A stretch of 64,000 nucleotides of DNA from DASQPJ01 sp036268355 (GTDB lineage Bacteria; Actinomycetota; Actinomycetes; Sporichthyales; Sporichthyaceae). The DNA is taken from the NCBI GenBank assembly GCA_036268355.1, contig DATAUG010000036.1, positions 154,967 to 218,966 on the forward strand. Direction: 5' to 3'. Below, piece after piece: positions 35,559 to 43,516 of this stretch. Below the pieces are notes generated by a model. That model saw only the letters and a list, made by a program, of their open reading frames with translations. It had not been told where the DNA came from and did not search any database. Numbering within the stretch: position 1 is the first letter of the stretch; each line of letters opens with the position of its first letter. A program made the position numbers and the translations under genes.

Positions 35559-35576
35559 GGCCGCGCCGGCGCGGCC
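35559..35576. other. 18-base perfect palindrome in the whiB7 leader
   Basis: GGCCGCGCCGGCGCGGCC reads identically on both strands. It lies just after the predicted transcription start and ahead of the leader ORF ribosome site, so it would form a stable hairpin at the 5' end of the whiB7 transcript. Confidence 0.7.
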
Positions 35577-35605
35577 CTCTACTCGCGGTAGGAGGTGATT
35601 CCCCG

Positions 35606-35821
35606 GTGATCAGAAATACGACCTGTGGCGCCCAAGAGGCGTGGATGTCGGTAGGGACCATCAGTGGGCTCACCGTCATGCCGTCGCATCGGGCTGCCCA
35701 GGCGGCGTGGCGTGCCGTCCAGGCAACTGCCTATGCGCCGAAGCATGTCCCGGCCGCGCTGCTCAAGCGCGACGCCGAGTTCGCCCCCTCGGGCACCCGT
35801 GGTGGTGGCCCGCCGGTCTGA
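35606..35821 (+). CDS. Leader ORF upstream of whiB7
   Basis: 71-codon small ORF in the whiB7 5' leader. It has a strong AGGAGGTGA ribosome site (35590-35598) and a GTG start ten bases on; an internal ATG at 35645 is possible. The peptide is basic and unremarkable (VIRNTTCGAQEAW..., later KHVPAALLKRD). Translation of such uORFs is known to control whiB7/wblC expression through attenuation in mycobacteria and Streptomyces. Its stop codon lies in one arm of a hairpin, and a terminator follows 24 bases later, which supports a regulatory role. Confidence 0.7.
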   Translation: MIRNTTCGAQEAWMSVGTISGLTVMPSHRAAQAAWRAVQATAYAPKHVPAALLKRDAEFAPSGTRGGGPPV

Positions 35822-35836
35822 ACCTGAAGACCGGCG
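35811..35836 (+). promoter_or_regulatory. Hairpin over the leader ORF stop codon
   Basis: CGCCGGTCT (35811-35819) pairs perfectly with AGACCGGCG (35828-35836) across an eight-base loop. The leader ORF stop TGA (35819-35821) begins at the end of the first arm, so a terminating ribosome would cover this arm. It is positioned as the alternative structure before the terminator. Confidence 0.65.
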
Positions 35837-35844
35837 AACCACAC

Positions 35845-35882
35845 AGGCCGCGGAACCCGAAACCGGGATCCGCGGCCTTTTT
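35845..35882 (+). terminator. Intrinsic terminator (attenuator) before whiB7
   Basis: A 15-base stem (35845-35859 with 35864-35878, one mismatch) with the loop AAAC is followed by TTTTT (35878-35882). It lies between the leader ORF and the whiB7 start, so it would abort transcription before whiB7. Its position upstream of the coding region marks it as an attenuator. Confidence 0.85.
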
Positions 35883-35944
35883 GTCGCCCCGAACCGAACC
35901 ACTCGATCCGATCAGTACCGACCATGAAGGGGGTGACCTCCGAG

Positions 35945-36220
35945 ATGACCTCGACCATCGACTCCATCAACCAGGACGTAGCAGCGTTGCTGCCGTGCCG
36001 CGCCTTCGACGCGGAATTGTTCTTCGCCGAGACCCCGGAGGATGTCGAGTACGCGAAATCGCTGTGCCAGAACTGCCCGATACGCCGGGCCTGCCTGGCC
36101 GGGGCACTCGACCGGGCTGAGCCGTGGGGCGTCTGGGGTGGGGAGCTGTTCGTCGGCGGTCTGGTGGCGCCGCGCAAACGGCCCCGCGGGCGGCCGCGCA
36201 AGGATGAGTTGGCGGCGTGA
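35945..36220 (+). CDS. whiB7: WhiB7 (WblC) transcription factor
   Basis: 91-residue Fe-S regulator controlling intrinsic antibiotic resistance. Four cluster Cys: Cys18 (LLPC), Cys41 and Cys44 (CQNC), Cys50 (RRAC). The beta-turn GVWGGE (62-67) binds sigma region 4, and the C-terminal AT-hook RGRPRK (81-86) is specific for WhiB7 among WhiB proteins. ATG 35945 follows an AGGGGGTGA ribosome site; an ATG at 35924 is an in-frame alternative. Located after uvrD2, as in mycobacteria and Streptomyces. Confidence 0.95.
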   Translation: MTSTIDSINQDVAALLPCRAFDAELFFAETPEDVEYAKSLCQNCPIRRACLAGALDRAEPWGVWGGELFVGGLVAPRKRPRGRPRKDELAA

Positions 36221-36292
36221 GAGTTCACCGCCATGCCGAACCAGGCGCGGCCCGGACCTTCGCGGTCGGGCCGCACCGCGGTTGGCGGCTGG

Positions 36293-37645
36293 TCAGGCGG
36301 CCGTCGGACTGGGGATTTCCTCTTCGCCAGGCAGCCACTCGGCCAGTTCGTCGCGCCACGGCCCGCGTGCCTCCAGTTGGCACAGCACCCCGATCGCACC
36401 CAGCCAGACCCGGTGGATCAGCAGGTATCTCGGCGGCAGGTTCAGCTGCAGACCGGTGTAGTAGTGCGCCGAACGCGGGTCGCTGATCCGTCCGGCCTGG
36501 GCGCGCAACCAGGACCGCGAGAACCCGAAGTCGGCGACCGTGATCGGCTCCAGGAACGGCAGGAGGTACGACAGCAGGCGGTCCGGGTCGATCTCGATCG
36601 ACCGCTTGATGAAGCCTTCGTTCCGCAGGCCCTCGACCACGAGCTCGCCCTCGCCGTACAACGCGGCGGACAGGAATTGTCGAATGGCCGGGGGCAGGCC
36701 GCCGGGCAGGTGTGCAACGGCGCCGAAGTCCAGCACGCCCAGCCGGCCGTCGGTGAGCATCCGGAAGTTTCCCGGATGCGGGTCGGCGTGCAGCATCCCG
36801 GCGCGGGCCGGGCAGGAGAGCAGGAAACGGTGGTACAGCACGCCCGCGCGGTCGCGGGTGTCCTGATCGCCGGCGGAGATGATCTTCGACAGCGGGACGC
36901 CGTCCATCCACTCGGTGACGATCACCTCGCCGCCCTGATGCACGACGTGCGGTACCCGGATGTCGGGATCGCCGTCGTAAGCCGCAGCGCAGAGGCGTTG
37001 CGAGGACGCCTCCAGCGCGTAGTCGAGTTCCTCGGCCACCCGCGCCTTGAGCTCGGCGATCAGCGGTTTCACGTCCAGCCCGGGAACCAGCACCCCGAAC
37101 AACCTGGCCAGCCGGGAGAGCTGGTTGAGGTCGCCCAGCAGGGCCGCGCCGGCCCCGGGGTACTGCACCTTCACCGCTACCTCGCGACCGTCGGCCCAGA
37201 CCGCTCGATGCACCTGACCGACGCTGGCGGCGGCGACCGCGCGCGTGTCGAACTCGGCGAACAGGTCCGCCCAGCTGGGCCCGAGGCTGCGGGTCATCAC
37301 CTCGCGCACCACCCGGGGCGGCAGCGGTGGTGCGGCCTCCTGCAGCTTGACCAGGGTGGCGCGGTACGGCCCGACCAGGGCCTCGGGCAGTGCGGCCTCG
37401 AAGATGGACAGGGTCTGGCCGAACTTCATGGCCCCACCCTTGAGCTCGCCGAGCACCTTGAAGATCTGTTCGGCGGTGCGTTGCTGGATCTCCGCGGCGA
37501 CGAGCTCGGCCGGCCGTCCCCCGATCCGTTTGCCGAATCCCAGGGTGGCGCGCCCGGCCATGCCGAGCGGCAACGCCGCCAGCTTCGCGCCGCGGGTGAG
37601 CGCCCGTAGCGGGATGTCGGCAGGCCCCGGTTTGTCGGGCGTCAT
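36293..37645 (-). CDS. ABC1/UbiB-family kinase-like protein
   Basis: 450-residue atypical kinase-like protein. The family's KxGQ motif is in MKFGQTLSIFE, the Ala-rich loop AAASVGQVH replaces the Gly-rich loop, VAVKVQYPG holds the conserved Lys, and HADPHPGNF plus VLDFGAV give the catalytic loop and metal site. Such proteins act on lipid or quinone metabolism; the substrate here is unknown. Convergent to whiB7, in the same neighbourhood as the mycobacterial ABC1 gene next to whiB7. Confidence 0.9.
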   Translation of the reverse strand: MTPDKPGPADIPLRALTRGAKLAALPLGMAGRATLGFGKRIGGRPAELVAAEIQQRTAEQIFKVLGELKGGAMKFGQTLSIFEAALPEALVGPYRATLVKLQEAAPPLPPRVVREVMTRSLGPSWADLFAEFDTRAVAAASVGQVHRAVWADGREVAVKVQYPGAGAALLGDLNQLSRLARLFGVLVPGLDVKPLIAELKARVAEELDYALEASSQRLCAAAYDGDPDIRVPHVVHQGGEVIVTEWMDGVPLSKIISAGDQDTRDRAGVLYHRFLLSCPARAGMLHADPHPGNFRMLTDGRLGVLDFGAVAHLPGGLPPAIRQFLSAALYGEGELVVEGLRNEGFIKRSIEIDPDRLLSYLLPFLEPITVADFGFSRSWLRAQAGRISDPRSAHYYTGLQLNLPPRYLLIHRVWLGAIGVLCQLEARGPWRDELAEWLPGEEEIPSPTAA

Positions 37646-37666
37646 GCCTGCATTGTGCTCCCCGGA

Positions 37667-38731
37667 TCAGCCGGCGTCGGCCCACCCGCAACCGCAGGCC
37701 GGATGCTGGCTCCAGGATCGCCGCCGGACCAGGCCGTCGGGCAGTCGGATGTGCAACGTTCCGTCCATGCTGGACGCCGCACCGCTGTCCAGGAAGGAGA
37801 GAGCCTGGAGCGCGGCGTGGCTGGCGACCGCGGTGGCGAGCACGACGTCGCAGGCCGGTGTCGGCGTCACCCGGCGACCGCTGCGCAACTGGGCCCGCAG
37901 GCCGGGCCAGTGCGGATCCCGGTCCGTTCGGGCCAGGTCGAGGCAGCGCAGGCACGCGGTCCGGCCGGGTACCACCAGCGGCCCGACGACTCCGCTGGTC
38001 TCGTGGACGGCGGCGAGCAGGTGCGGGGTTTGCAGCGTCTCCGGGTTGTTGCCGGCCGAGTGCGTGCCGTCGTCGGCCGCGAGCACCACCAGGTCCGGGC
38101 GGTCGAGGTCGATCGTCTCGGGCAGGTGCGGTGCCGGTGTGCCGCGTGGGCAACCCAGCCGGTCGGCCCGGTGGCCTGCCGGCCCCAGGTCGGCCGGCCG
38201 TACCTCGGCGGGATCGATCAGCCGGACCGAGCCCACCCCGGCGGCGTCGAGCAGGGCGGCCACGGCAGATCCGACGCGACCCCCGCCGCGGACCTCGACC
38301 GTTGCGGTCAGGCGCCGGGACAGGATTTTCTTGCCGCCATCGGGCCGGGGGTCGAGCAGGGTCATCGAGGTCAGGTCGGGAACGAGCCGGTCCCGCGCCT
38401 CCCGCGGCAGATCGGCCCAACCGGGGCAATCGGCGCCCGCGTCCTCCAGCAGGCCCTGTCCGGCGAGCAGTTCCAGAACCTGCTCGGCGGTCCGCGGCGC
38501 GACGCCGACGGTTACCGCCTCGGTGTGCAGTCGGCCGATGTCCAGGATGCCGTCGAGTGCGCCGATCCAGCGCTCGGTCGGCTCATCGATCCCCTCCAGC
38601 AGAACCGAGCGCTCCGGATCGATCCCGAACTGCATCACTCCGTCGGGACGCCGCAGGCGGGGCAGGCCCGCCTTGACCATCGGCCGCCGGATCACCGCGG
38701 CCGGGCCACCCTCGCAACCTTCGACCGACAT
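37667..38731 (-). CDS. ThiF-like adenylyltransferase-fold protein
   Basis: 354-residue protein with a ThiF/E1-like Rossmann core (VEVRGGGRVGSAVAALLDAAG, VRLIDPAEVRPADLG) after a 130-residue N-terminal domain, with LVVLAADDGT and CLRCLDLARTDRD. The latter CxxC and the final ACGCGW could bind zinc. It resembles the TOMM precursor/ThiF-family proteins found beside ABC1 kinase genes in actinobacteria. ATG 38731 was chosen over GTG 38737 for its GAGGGGGT ribosome site. Function unknown. Confidence 0.7.
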   Translation of the reverse strand: MSVEGCEGGPAAVIRRPMVKAGLPRLRRPDGVMQFGIDPERSVLLEGIDEPTERWIGALDGILDIGRLHTEAVTVGVAPRTAEQVLELLAGQGLLEDAGADCPGWADLPREARDRLVPDLTSMTLLDPRPDGGKKILSRRLTATVEVRGGGRVGSAVAALLDAAGVGSVRLIDPAEVRPADLGPAGHRADRLGCPRGTPAPHLPETIDLDRPDLVVLAADDGTHSAGNNPETLQTPHLLAAVHETSGVVGPLVVPGRTACLRCLDLARTDRDPHWPGLRAQLRSGRRVTPTPACDVVLATAVASHAALQALSFLDSGAASSMDGTLHIRLPDGLVRRRSWSQHPACGCGWADAG

Positions 38732-38867
38732 GCCCACCCCCTCGTCGACGCGCCCGCGGCAGGCGGGCGCGGTGCGAAGTCTGCTGGCTGTTTGCCCCGG
38801 CTGCGAGGTGTACCGCAGTCCTTGGGAAAACTTCGGCAGGGCGCCGGATTGTGGGTGACGAGCGCTT

Positions 38868-39026
38868 TCAGGCCTTGCCGAGGATGCGGTTCAGCTTGGT
38901 CCCGCAGACCGGGCAGATCCCCTGCGCCATGCGACGACCCGACTCGCTGACCTTCACCTCGCCGGTGAAGTCGCGCTTCTCCTTGCATTTCACGCAGTAC
39001 GCGTTACCGGTGTAACTCTCTGCCAT
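38868..39026 (-). CDS. Small DUF5679 zinc-ribbon protein
   Basis: 52-residue protein with two CxxC knuckles, YCVKCKEKRDF and ICPVCGTKLNRILG, fitting DUF5679. The ATG at 39026 has an excellent GGAGGAGAGCGAG leader. It is monocistronic or leads into the ThiF-like gene 137 bases on. Function unknown; zinc binding is inferred. Confidence 0.85.
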   Translation of the reverse strand: MAESYTGNAYCVKCKEKRDFTGEVKVSESGRRMAQGICPVCGTKLNRILGKA

Positions 39027-39158
39027 CTCGCTCTCCTCCGGTCCATTCGATCATCGGCGCCCCCGCCACCCTAGTCTCGACCTGCACCTACGCCCGCGTA
39101 CGAGCCTCGGCGCGGCGGTGAGTGCGTGGGTCGGCGCAGCCGCCGGTACCCTGCCCCG

Positions 39159-39989
39159 GTGACCGAGCGAAGCGAGATCACCACCGGCGCCACGCAGACC
39201 GCCTACCCGAATCTGAGGGTTGCTCGCACCGATCAGGGTGTGGTGACGCTACTGCTCGACCACCCGGAACGACGCAACGCGATGGGTGAGGCGATGACCG
39301 AGTCGTGGGTCCGCGCCATCGCCGACCTGCGGGCCGACCGCTCGGTGCGCGCCGTGGTGGTCACCGGCGCCGGCGACGCGTTCTGCTCCGGCGGCGACAC
39401 CGCCTGGCTCAGTGGCCTGCCGGATCAGTCGGTCAACGGCCTGCGGGACCGGATGCTGGCGTTCTACCGGTCCTGGCTGTCGATCCGGGAGCTCGAGGTC
39501 CCGACCATCGCCGCGGTGAACGGCGCGGCGGTCGGTGCCGGGTTGTGCCTGGCGCTGGCCGCCGACCTCTGCTACACCGCCGACGAGGCCAAGCTGACCG
39601 CTCCGTTCACCCGACTCGGCATGCACTCCGGCATGGCGGCCACCTGGTTGCTGCCGCAGGCCGGTGGCATCGGCCTGGCCCGGGAGATGTTGCTGACCGG
39701 ACGGGTGGTCACCGGGGCGCAGGCCGCGGCGGCGGGCCTGGTGAATCGATCGTTCCCGCGCGAGGCGCTGCTGGAGGAGGTGGCCCGAATCGCCGGGGCG
39801 GTGGCCGACTGCGCCCCGATCGCCACCCGGCTGACCAAGGTGGCGCTGGCCTCCGGCGGGCACGCGAGCTTCGACGCCGCGGTGCAGTGGGAGGCGTTGG
39901 CCCAACCGGTGACGCTGGCCACCGAGGACCTCCGCGAGGGTCTGACGGCGGCGCGCGAACGCCGTGCGCCGGCGTTCCGCGGGCGCTGA
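39159..39989 (+). CDS. Enoyl-CoA hydratase/isomerase family protein
   Basis: 276-residue crotonase-fold enzyme. LLLDHPERRNAMGEAM, the oxyanion-hole segment AFCSGGDTAWLSG, and PTIAAVNGAAVGAGLCLALA are present. The second catalytic position is less typical (FTRLGMHSGMAATWLLP), so the specific reaction is not certain. The GTG at 39159 lies inside a GTGACCGAGCGAAGCGAG repeat-like start, so the first residues may not be conserved. Confidence 0.88.
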   Translation: MTERSEITTGATQTAYPNLRVARTDQGVVTLLLDHPERRNAMGEAMTESWVRAIADLRADRSVRAVVVTGAGDAFCSGGDTAWLSGLPDQSVNGLRDRMLAFYRSWLSIRELEVPTIAAVNGAAVGAGLCLALAADLCYTADEAKLTAPFTRLGMHSGMAATWLLPQAGGIGLAREMLLTGRVVTGAQAAAAGLVNRSFPREALLEEVARIAGAVADCAPIATRLTKVALASGGHASFDAAVQWEALAQPVTLATEDLREGLTAARERRAPAFRGR

Positions 39990-40007
39990 CCCGGGAGGTC
40001 AGCCCCC

Positions 40008-40652
40008 ATGCGCATCCCCCGGACGGCGCGTCCGGACCTGTTCCCCCACGGTCGGCCGGACGTGCCGCTACCGTCAGCTCCCGTGGGGTCGAGGCCCGGG
40101 AAATCGACGGCCGGCCGGCCGACGCAGCAGGCGGCCGAGCCGGACGCGGTTGAGGTGCGCCGTAGCGCCCGCCGGCAGGTCACCGTGACCGCCTACCGCG
40201 AGGGTGGGCGGACCGTCGTCCTGATCCCGGCCCGGATGAGCCGAGCCGAGGAACGCCGCTGGGTCGAGGTGATGCTCGCTCGGCTGTCCGCGCAGGAGGG
40301 ACGTCGCCGGCCGACCGACGACGTGCTGCTGAACCGGGCCTGGAAGCTGACCGAGCGCTACCTCGGCAACCGCGCCGCACCGGTGTCGGTGCGCTGGGTC
40401 GACAACCAGATCACCCGGTGGGGCTCCTGCACCCCGTTGGACGGCACGATCCGGCTGTCCACCCGGCTTCGCGGAATGCCCGGATATGTCGTCGACTATG
40501 TGCTGCTCCACGAGTTGGCGCACCTGATCGTGCCGGGCCACGGGCCGGACTTCTGGGCCGTACTGGCCGGCTACCCGAAGTTGGAGCGAGCTCGCGGTTA
40601 CCTGGACGGGATCGCTCACGCCGCCGGCCTGGACCTCACCGACGCCGACTGA
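40008..40652 (+). CDS. YgjP-like zinc metallopeptidase
   Basis: 214-residue M48-type/YgjP-like protein. The zinc motif HELAH is in VLLHELAHLIVPGHGPDFW, with a third His downstream; TRWGSCTPLDGTIRLSTRL is the family signature RWGSC. Cytoplasmic; substrate unknown. GGAGG lies about ten bases before ATG 40008. The N-terminal ~50 residues are Pro/Arg-rich and probably disordered. Confidence 0.87.
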   Translation: MRIPRTARPDLFPHGRPDVPLPSAPVGSRPGKSTAGRPTQQAAEPDAVEVRRSARRQVTVTAYREGGRTVVLIPARMSRAEERRWVEVMLARLSAQEGRRRPTDDVLLNRAWKLTERYLGNRAAPVSVRWVDNQITRWGSCTPLDGTIRLSTRLRGMPGYVVDYVLLHELAHLIVPGHGPDFWAVLAGYPKLERARGYLDGIAHAAGLDLTDAD

Positions 40653-40660
40653 CTCCTCGC

Positions 40661-41335
40661 TCAGCGGGTCGCCAGGCGGGCCGCGACGATGCAGGCCACC
40701 GTCCACCCGATGGCGTAGCCGGCCAGATTGACCAGACCGTGAGCCGGCCGAAGCTCAGCACCCGGGCCGGTCGGCCGAGGCGCCGGGTTCGACCCGCCGA
40801 CCAGTTCCTCGGCCTCGTAGGCCGCTTGCGGATCGTGTTGCCGTCCGCTCCGGCGGGCCGCCTCGACGTTGATCACATGGGCGAGCTCGTCGGGCCGGGT
40901 GCGTTGGGTCATCGGGCTGGACAGGCCGGGTCCGAAGAGGATCGAGCGGACGTAGTCGCCGTTGCCGAGCACCAGCCGCACGTGGGAGTCGAACCCGGCG
41001 CTGACCACGGCCGGCCAGTTCGCGACGATGGTCTGCATCGGGTTGTGGAACTCGACGCCGGCCGCGTCCACCCGCACCCGCGGCCGGAGCAGAAAGCGGT
41101 CGACGGACCACAGCGCGGGAACGATCAGGATCCCGAAGAACCACCGGTCGATGAAGGCGTTGCCGCTGCCGACGGTCTCGCCCGGGTGAATCAGCACCCC
41201 GATCCCCATCGTCACCATGATCACGGCGACGAAACACCCGACGAACAGGCTCGCGGCCTGGCGAACCACCAGTGGTTTCGACCCCGTGAACGACTGGTCG
41301 CCCGGGATCGGCCCCAGACCCAGCGGCCGACTCAC
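40661..41335 (-). CDS. Membrane protein with bacterial PH-like domain
   Basis: 224-residue protein with two N-terminal TM helices (SLFVGCFVAVIMVTMGIGVL and WFFGILIVPALWSVDRF), a soluble domain (VRVDAAGVEFHNPMQTIVAN, VRLVLGNGDYVRSI) resembling actinobacterial PH domains, and a C-terminal TM. GTG start at 41335. Convergent with the YgjP gene at a distance of eight bases. Function unknown. Confidence 0.65.
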   Translation of the reverse strand: MSRPLGLGPIPGDQSFTGSKPLVVRQAASLFVGCFVAVIMVTMGIGVLIHPGETVGSGNAFIDRWFFGILIVPALWSVDRFLLRPRVRVDAAGVEFHNPMQTIVANWPAVVSAGFDSHVRLVLGNGDYVRSILFGPGLSSPMTQRTRPDELAHVINVEAARRSGRQHDPQAAYEAEELVGGSNPAPRPTGPGAELRPAHGLVNLAGYAIGWTVACIVAARLATR

Positions 41336-41408
41336 CGCCGCACCGTCGTCCGACGGCGCACGCCGAATGTGGCGTGCACCGTGACATCGGTTCGCCCGCT
41401 GCGCTGGC

Positions 41409-42062
41409 TCACGGCCGAGCCGGCTGCGGCGCCGGTTCCCGGCGGACCTGGTCGCCGGCCGCGCGCACCACGGCACGCACGGCGTCGTCGGTCGGGTCGG
41501 GCAGCTCGGTGACGTCGAACCAGCGGACGTCCGCGGACTCCACGCTCACCGTCGGCATCGCGCCGTCCGGGGCGACCAGGGCGAACATCACGTCCAGATG
41601 ATGCTCCACCCCGCACGGCGCGCGGTGGCGGTCCAGGTGGACCGGCCCGCCGGCGAACCGCAGCCCGTCGATCCCGGTTTCCTCGGTCGCCTCGCGCAAC
41701 GCAGCCTTCGCCAACGAGATGTCGGACGGCTCGCAGTGTCCACCGGGTTGCAACCAGAGCCCGACCTTGCGGTGCAACACAAGCAGCACCCGCTCGGCGC
41801 GGGCGTCGAGCACGGCGGCACTCGCCGTGAGGTGTGCCGGGGAGCAGCTGCGCAGGAGGGCGTCCGGGTGCGCCGCGAGGTGTGCCAGGTAGTCCGCCCG
41901 CAACCGGACCTGATCCGTGGAGTTCGGTTGATAGGCCGTCAGAACCGCTGTCGCGTCGGCATGCAGGCTGCAGTGGACATCGGTTCGCCCGCTGTACTTG
42001 TTGCTCGCTTGTGCTCCTTCCTCGTTCCTCGCTCGTCGCAGTCGCTCGCGGTGCTCGCTCAC
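41409..42062 (-). CDS. NUDIX hydrolase
   Basis: 217-residue NUDIX protein. The box is GGHCEPSDISLAKAAL followed by REATEETGI; the Glu expected after GX5 is Asp here. WLQPGGH and a later VEHHLDVMFALV agree with the family. The GTG start overlaps the metalloprotease stop by four bases, but this start and the first ~25 codons lie in a GAGCGAG-type repeat, so true translation could begin elsewhere. Operon with the upstream metalloprotease. Confidence 0.8.
   Translation of the reverse strand: MSEHRERLRRARNEEGAQASNKYSGRTDVHCSLHADATAVLTAYQPNSTDQVRLRADYLAHLAAHPDALLRSCSPAHLTASAAVLDARAERVLLVLHRKVGLWLQPGGHCEPSDISLAKAALREATEETGIDGLRFAGGPVHLDRHRAPCGVEHHLDVMFALVAPDGAMPTVSVESADVRWFDVTELPDPTDDAVRAVVRAAGDQVRREPAPQPARP
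42001..42062. repeat. GAGCGAG-type dispersed repeat, copy 2
   Basis: Inverted relative to the copy at 31947-32030; 42021-42049 matches 28 of 29 bases. Here it spans the metalloprotease stop and supplies the GTGAGCGAGC start of the NUDIX gene. Related shorter elements lie at 10900 and 39159. Confidence 0.75.
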
Positions 42063-43354
42063 GCCTCGGGTCCGGGAGGACTGTCGTCCGGGTCGTCGAG
42101 CAGTCGGTCGAAGTCCAGTTCCGTGGCGCCCGCGGCGAACGCGGCGGGGTCCTCCAGGTCCTCGGCGTCCGGCAACAGATCGGGGTGCACCCAGGTTGCG
42201 TCGCGGCCGTCGGTGCCTCGGGTTTCCTCGAGCAGGCGCCAGAGTTCGGCGGCCTCGCGCAGCCGGCGGGGCCGCAGCTCCAGCCCGACGAGATTGCCGA
42301 AGGTCTGCTCGGCCGGACCGCCGGCGGCCCGGCGCCGGCGCAGTGTCTCCCGCAGTGCGCCGGCACCCGCCAGGCGACCCTGCGCCGCCGCCGCGGTGAC
42401 CTCGTCGACCCAACCCTCGATCAACGCCAGCACGGTCTCCAGCCGGGTCAGCGCCGCGCGCTGCTCGGCGGTCTCCTGCGGGGCGAACATGCCTTGCGAC
42501 AACGCCTGCGAGATGGCCTCCGGGTTGCTGATGTCCAACCCGCCGACGATGGTCTCCAGCCGCGACATGTCGATGGTGATCCCGCGGGCGTAGGACTCGA
42601 CCGCGGCCAGCACGTGGCCGCGCAGCCAGCCGACGCCGTTGAACAGCCGTTGATGGGCGGCCTCGCGCAAGGCGACGAACAGCCGGATCTCGGCCGCGTC
42701 GACCCCGAGGCCTGCGCTGAACTTGGCGATGTTGGTCGGCACCAGCGCCGGGCGGGCCGACGGCCCCAACGGCAACCCGATGTCGGTGGCGCCGAACACC
42801 TCGCCCGCCAGCGACGCCAGGCCCTGTCCGACCTGGGCCCCGAACATGGCCCCGCCCATCTGGCGCATGACCCCCAGCAGCGGCCCGGCGGCAAGGGATG
42901 CCTCGGGCGGCAGCACATTGCCCATCGCCGCGACCACCCGGCCGGCCACCGGCTCGATCAGCGTCTGCCAAACCGGCAGGGTCGCCTCTATCCACTCGGC
43001 ACGGCTCCAGGCCAACGCGTCCGAGGCACCGCTTGCCATCGAGGTGACCGGATCGAGCCAAATCTCGGCCAGCCGCACGGCCTCGACCACCTCGCGCCGG
43101 CCGGTCTCGGACACCGAGGGGTCGGGCTCCTGGGCCGCCGTCTTGCGAGCGAGGTCGCGGGCCAGATCCCAGTTGACCGGGCCGCCGCTCCAGGACATCA
43201 GCTGGCCGAGTTGGGTGAATGCCGCCTGGATGGCGGCCGGATCGCTGCCGAACATCGCCGCGAACGGGTTCTCCGAACTGGTGAAGTCCATCCGCGGGCG
43301 GTCCGGGTCGTCGTCGCCGGCGGGCAACCCGAAGCCGAACGGTACCCCGGTCAT
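42059..43354 (-). CDS. Zinc-dependent metalloprotease (ZDMP family)
   Basis: 431-residue actinobacterial protein of the zincin-like family formerly called DUF2342. Conserved parts: PVNWDLARDLAR, MGGAMFGAQVGQGLASLAGE, IRLFVALREAAHQRLFNG and WLRGHVLAAVESYARGITI. Located just upstream of the NUDIX gene and near the Lon-like protease, as in mycobacteria. Substrate unknown; family assignment is strong, peptidase activity is by family inference. Confidence 0.87.
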   Translation of the reverse strand: MTGVPFGFGLPAGDDDPDRPRMDFTSSENPFAAMFGSDPAAIQAAFTQLGQLMSWSGGPVNWDLARDLARKTAAQEPDPSVSETGRREVVEAVRLAEIWLDPVTSMASGASDALAWSRAEWIEATLPVWQTLIEPVAGRVVAAMGNVLPPEASLAAGPLLGVMRQMGGAMFGAQVGQGLASLAGEVFGATDIGLPLGPSARPALVPTNIAKFSAGLGVDAAEIRLFVALREAAHQRLFNGVGWLRGHVLAAVESYARGITIDMSRLETIVGGLDISNPEAISQALSQGMFAPQETAEQRAALTRLETVLALIEGWVDEVTAAAAQGRLAGAGALRETLRRRRAAGGPAEQTFGNLVGLELRPRRLREAAELWRLLEETRGTDGRDATWVHPDLLPDAEDLEDPAAFAAGATELDFDRLLDDPDDSPPGPEA

Positions 43355-43516
43355 GTCGGCGCTCCGCCCGAACGGGGGTCGCTGGTCGCAAGTGCGTCAC
43401 AGTTCGCTGCGAAACGCCCGAAGTGGGGCAAACTGGACACGACCAAGCTCTGGTTCATGGGTCCAACCTAGAACGTTGGACCAGGGGGGCGTCGTCGGGG
43501 AGCGAGCGGAGCACCC

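Noticed and set aside
36225..38429. Long minus-strand frame of over 700 codons overlapping ABC1 and ThiF-like genes
   Set aside because: Low-complexity Arg/Pro/Gly composition; the other minus frame holds the clear kinase and ThiF motifs.
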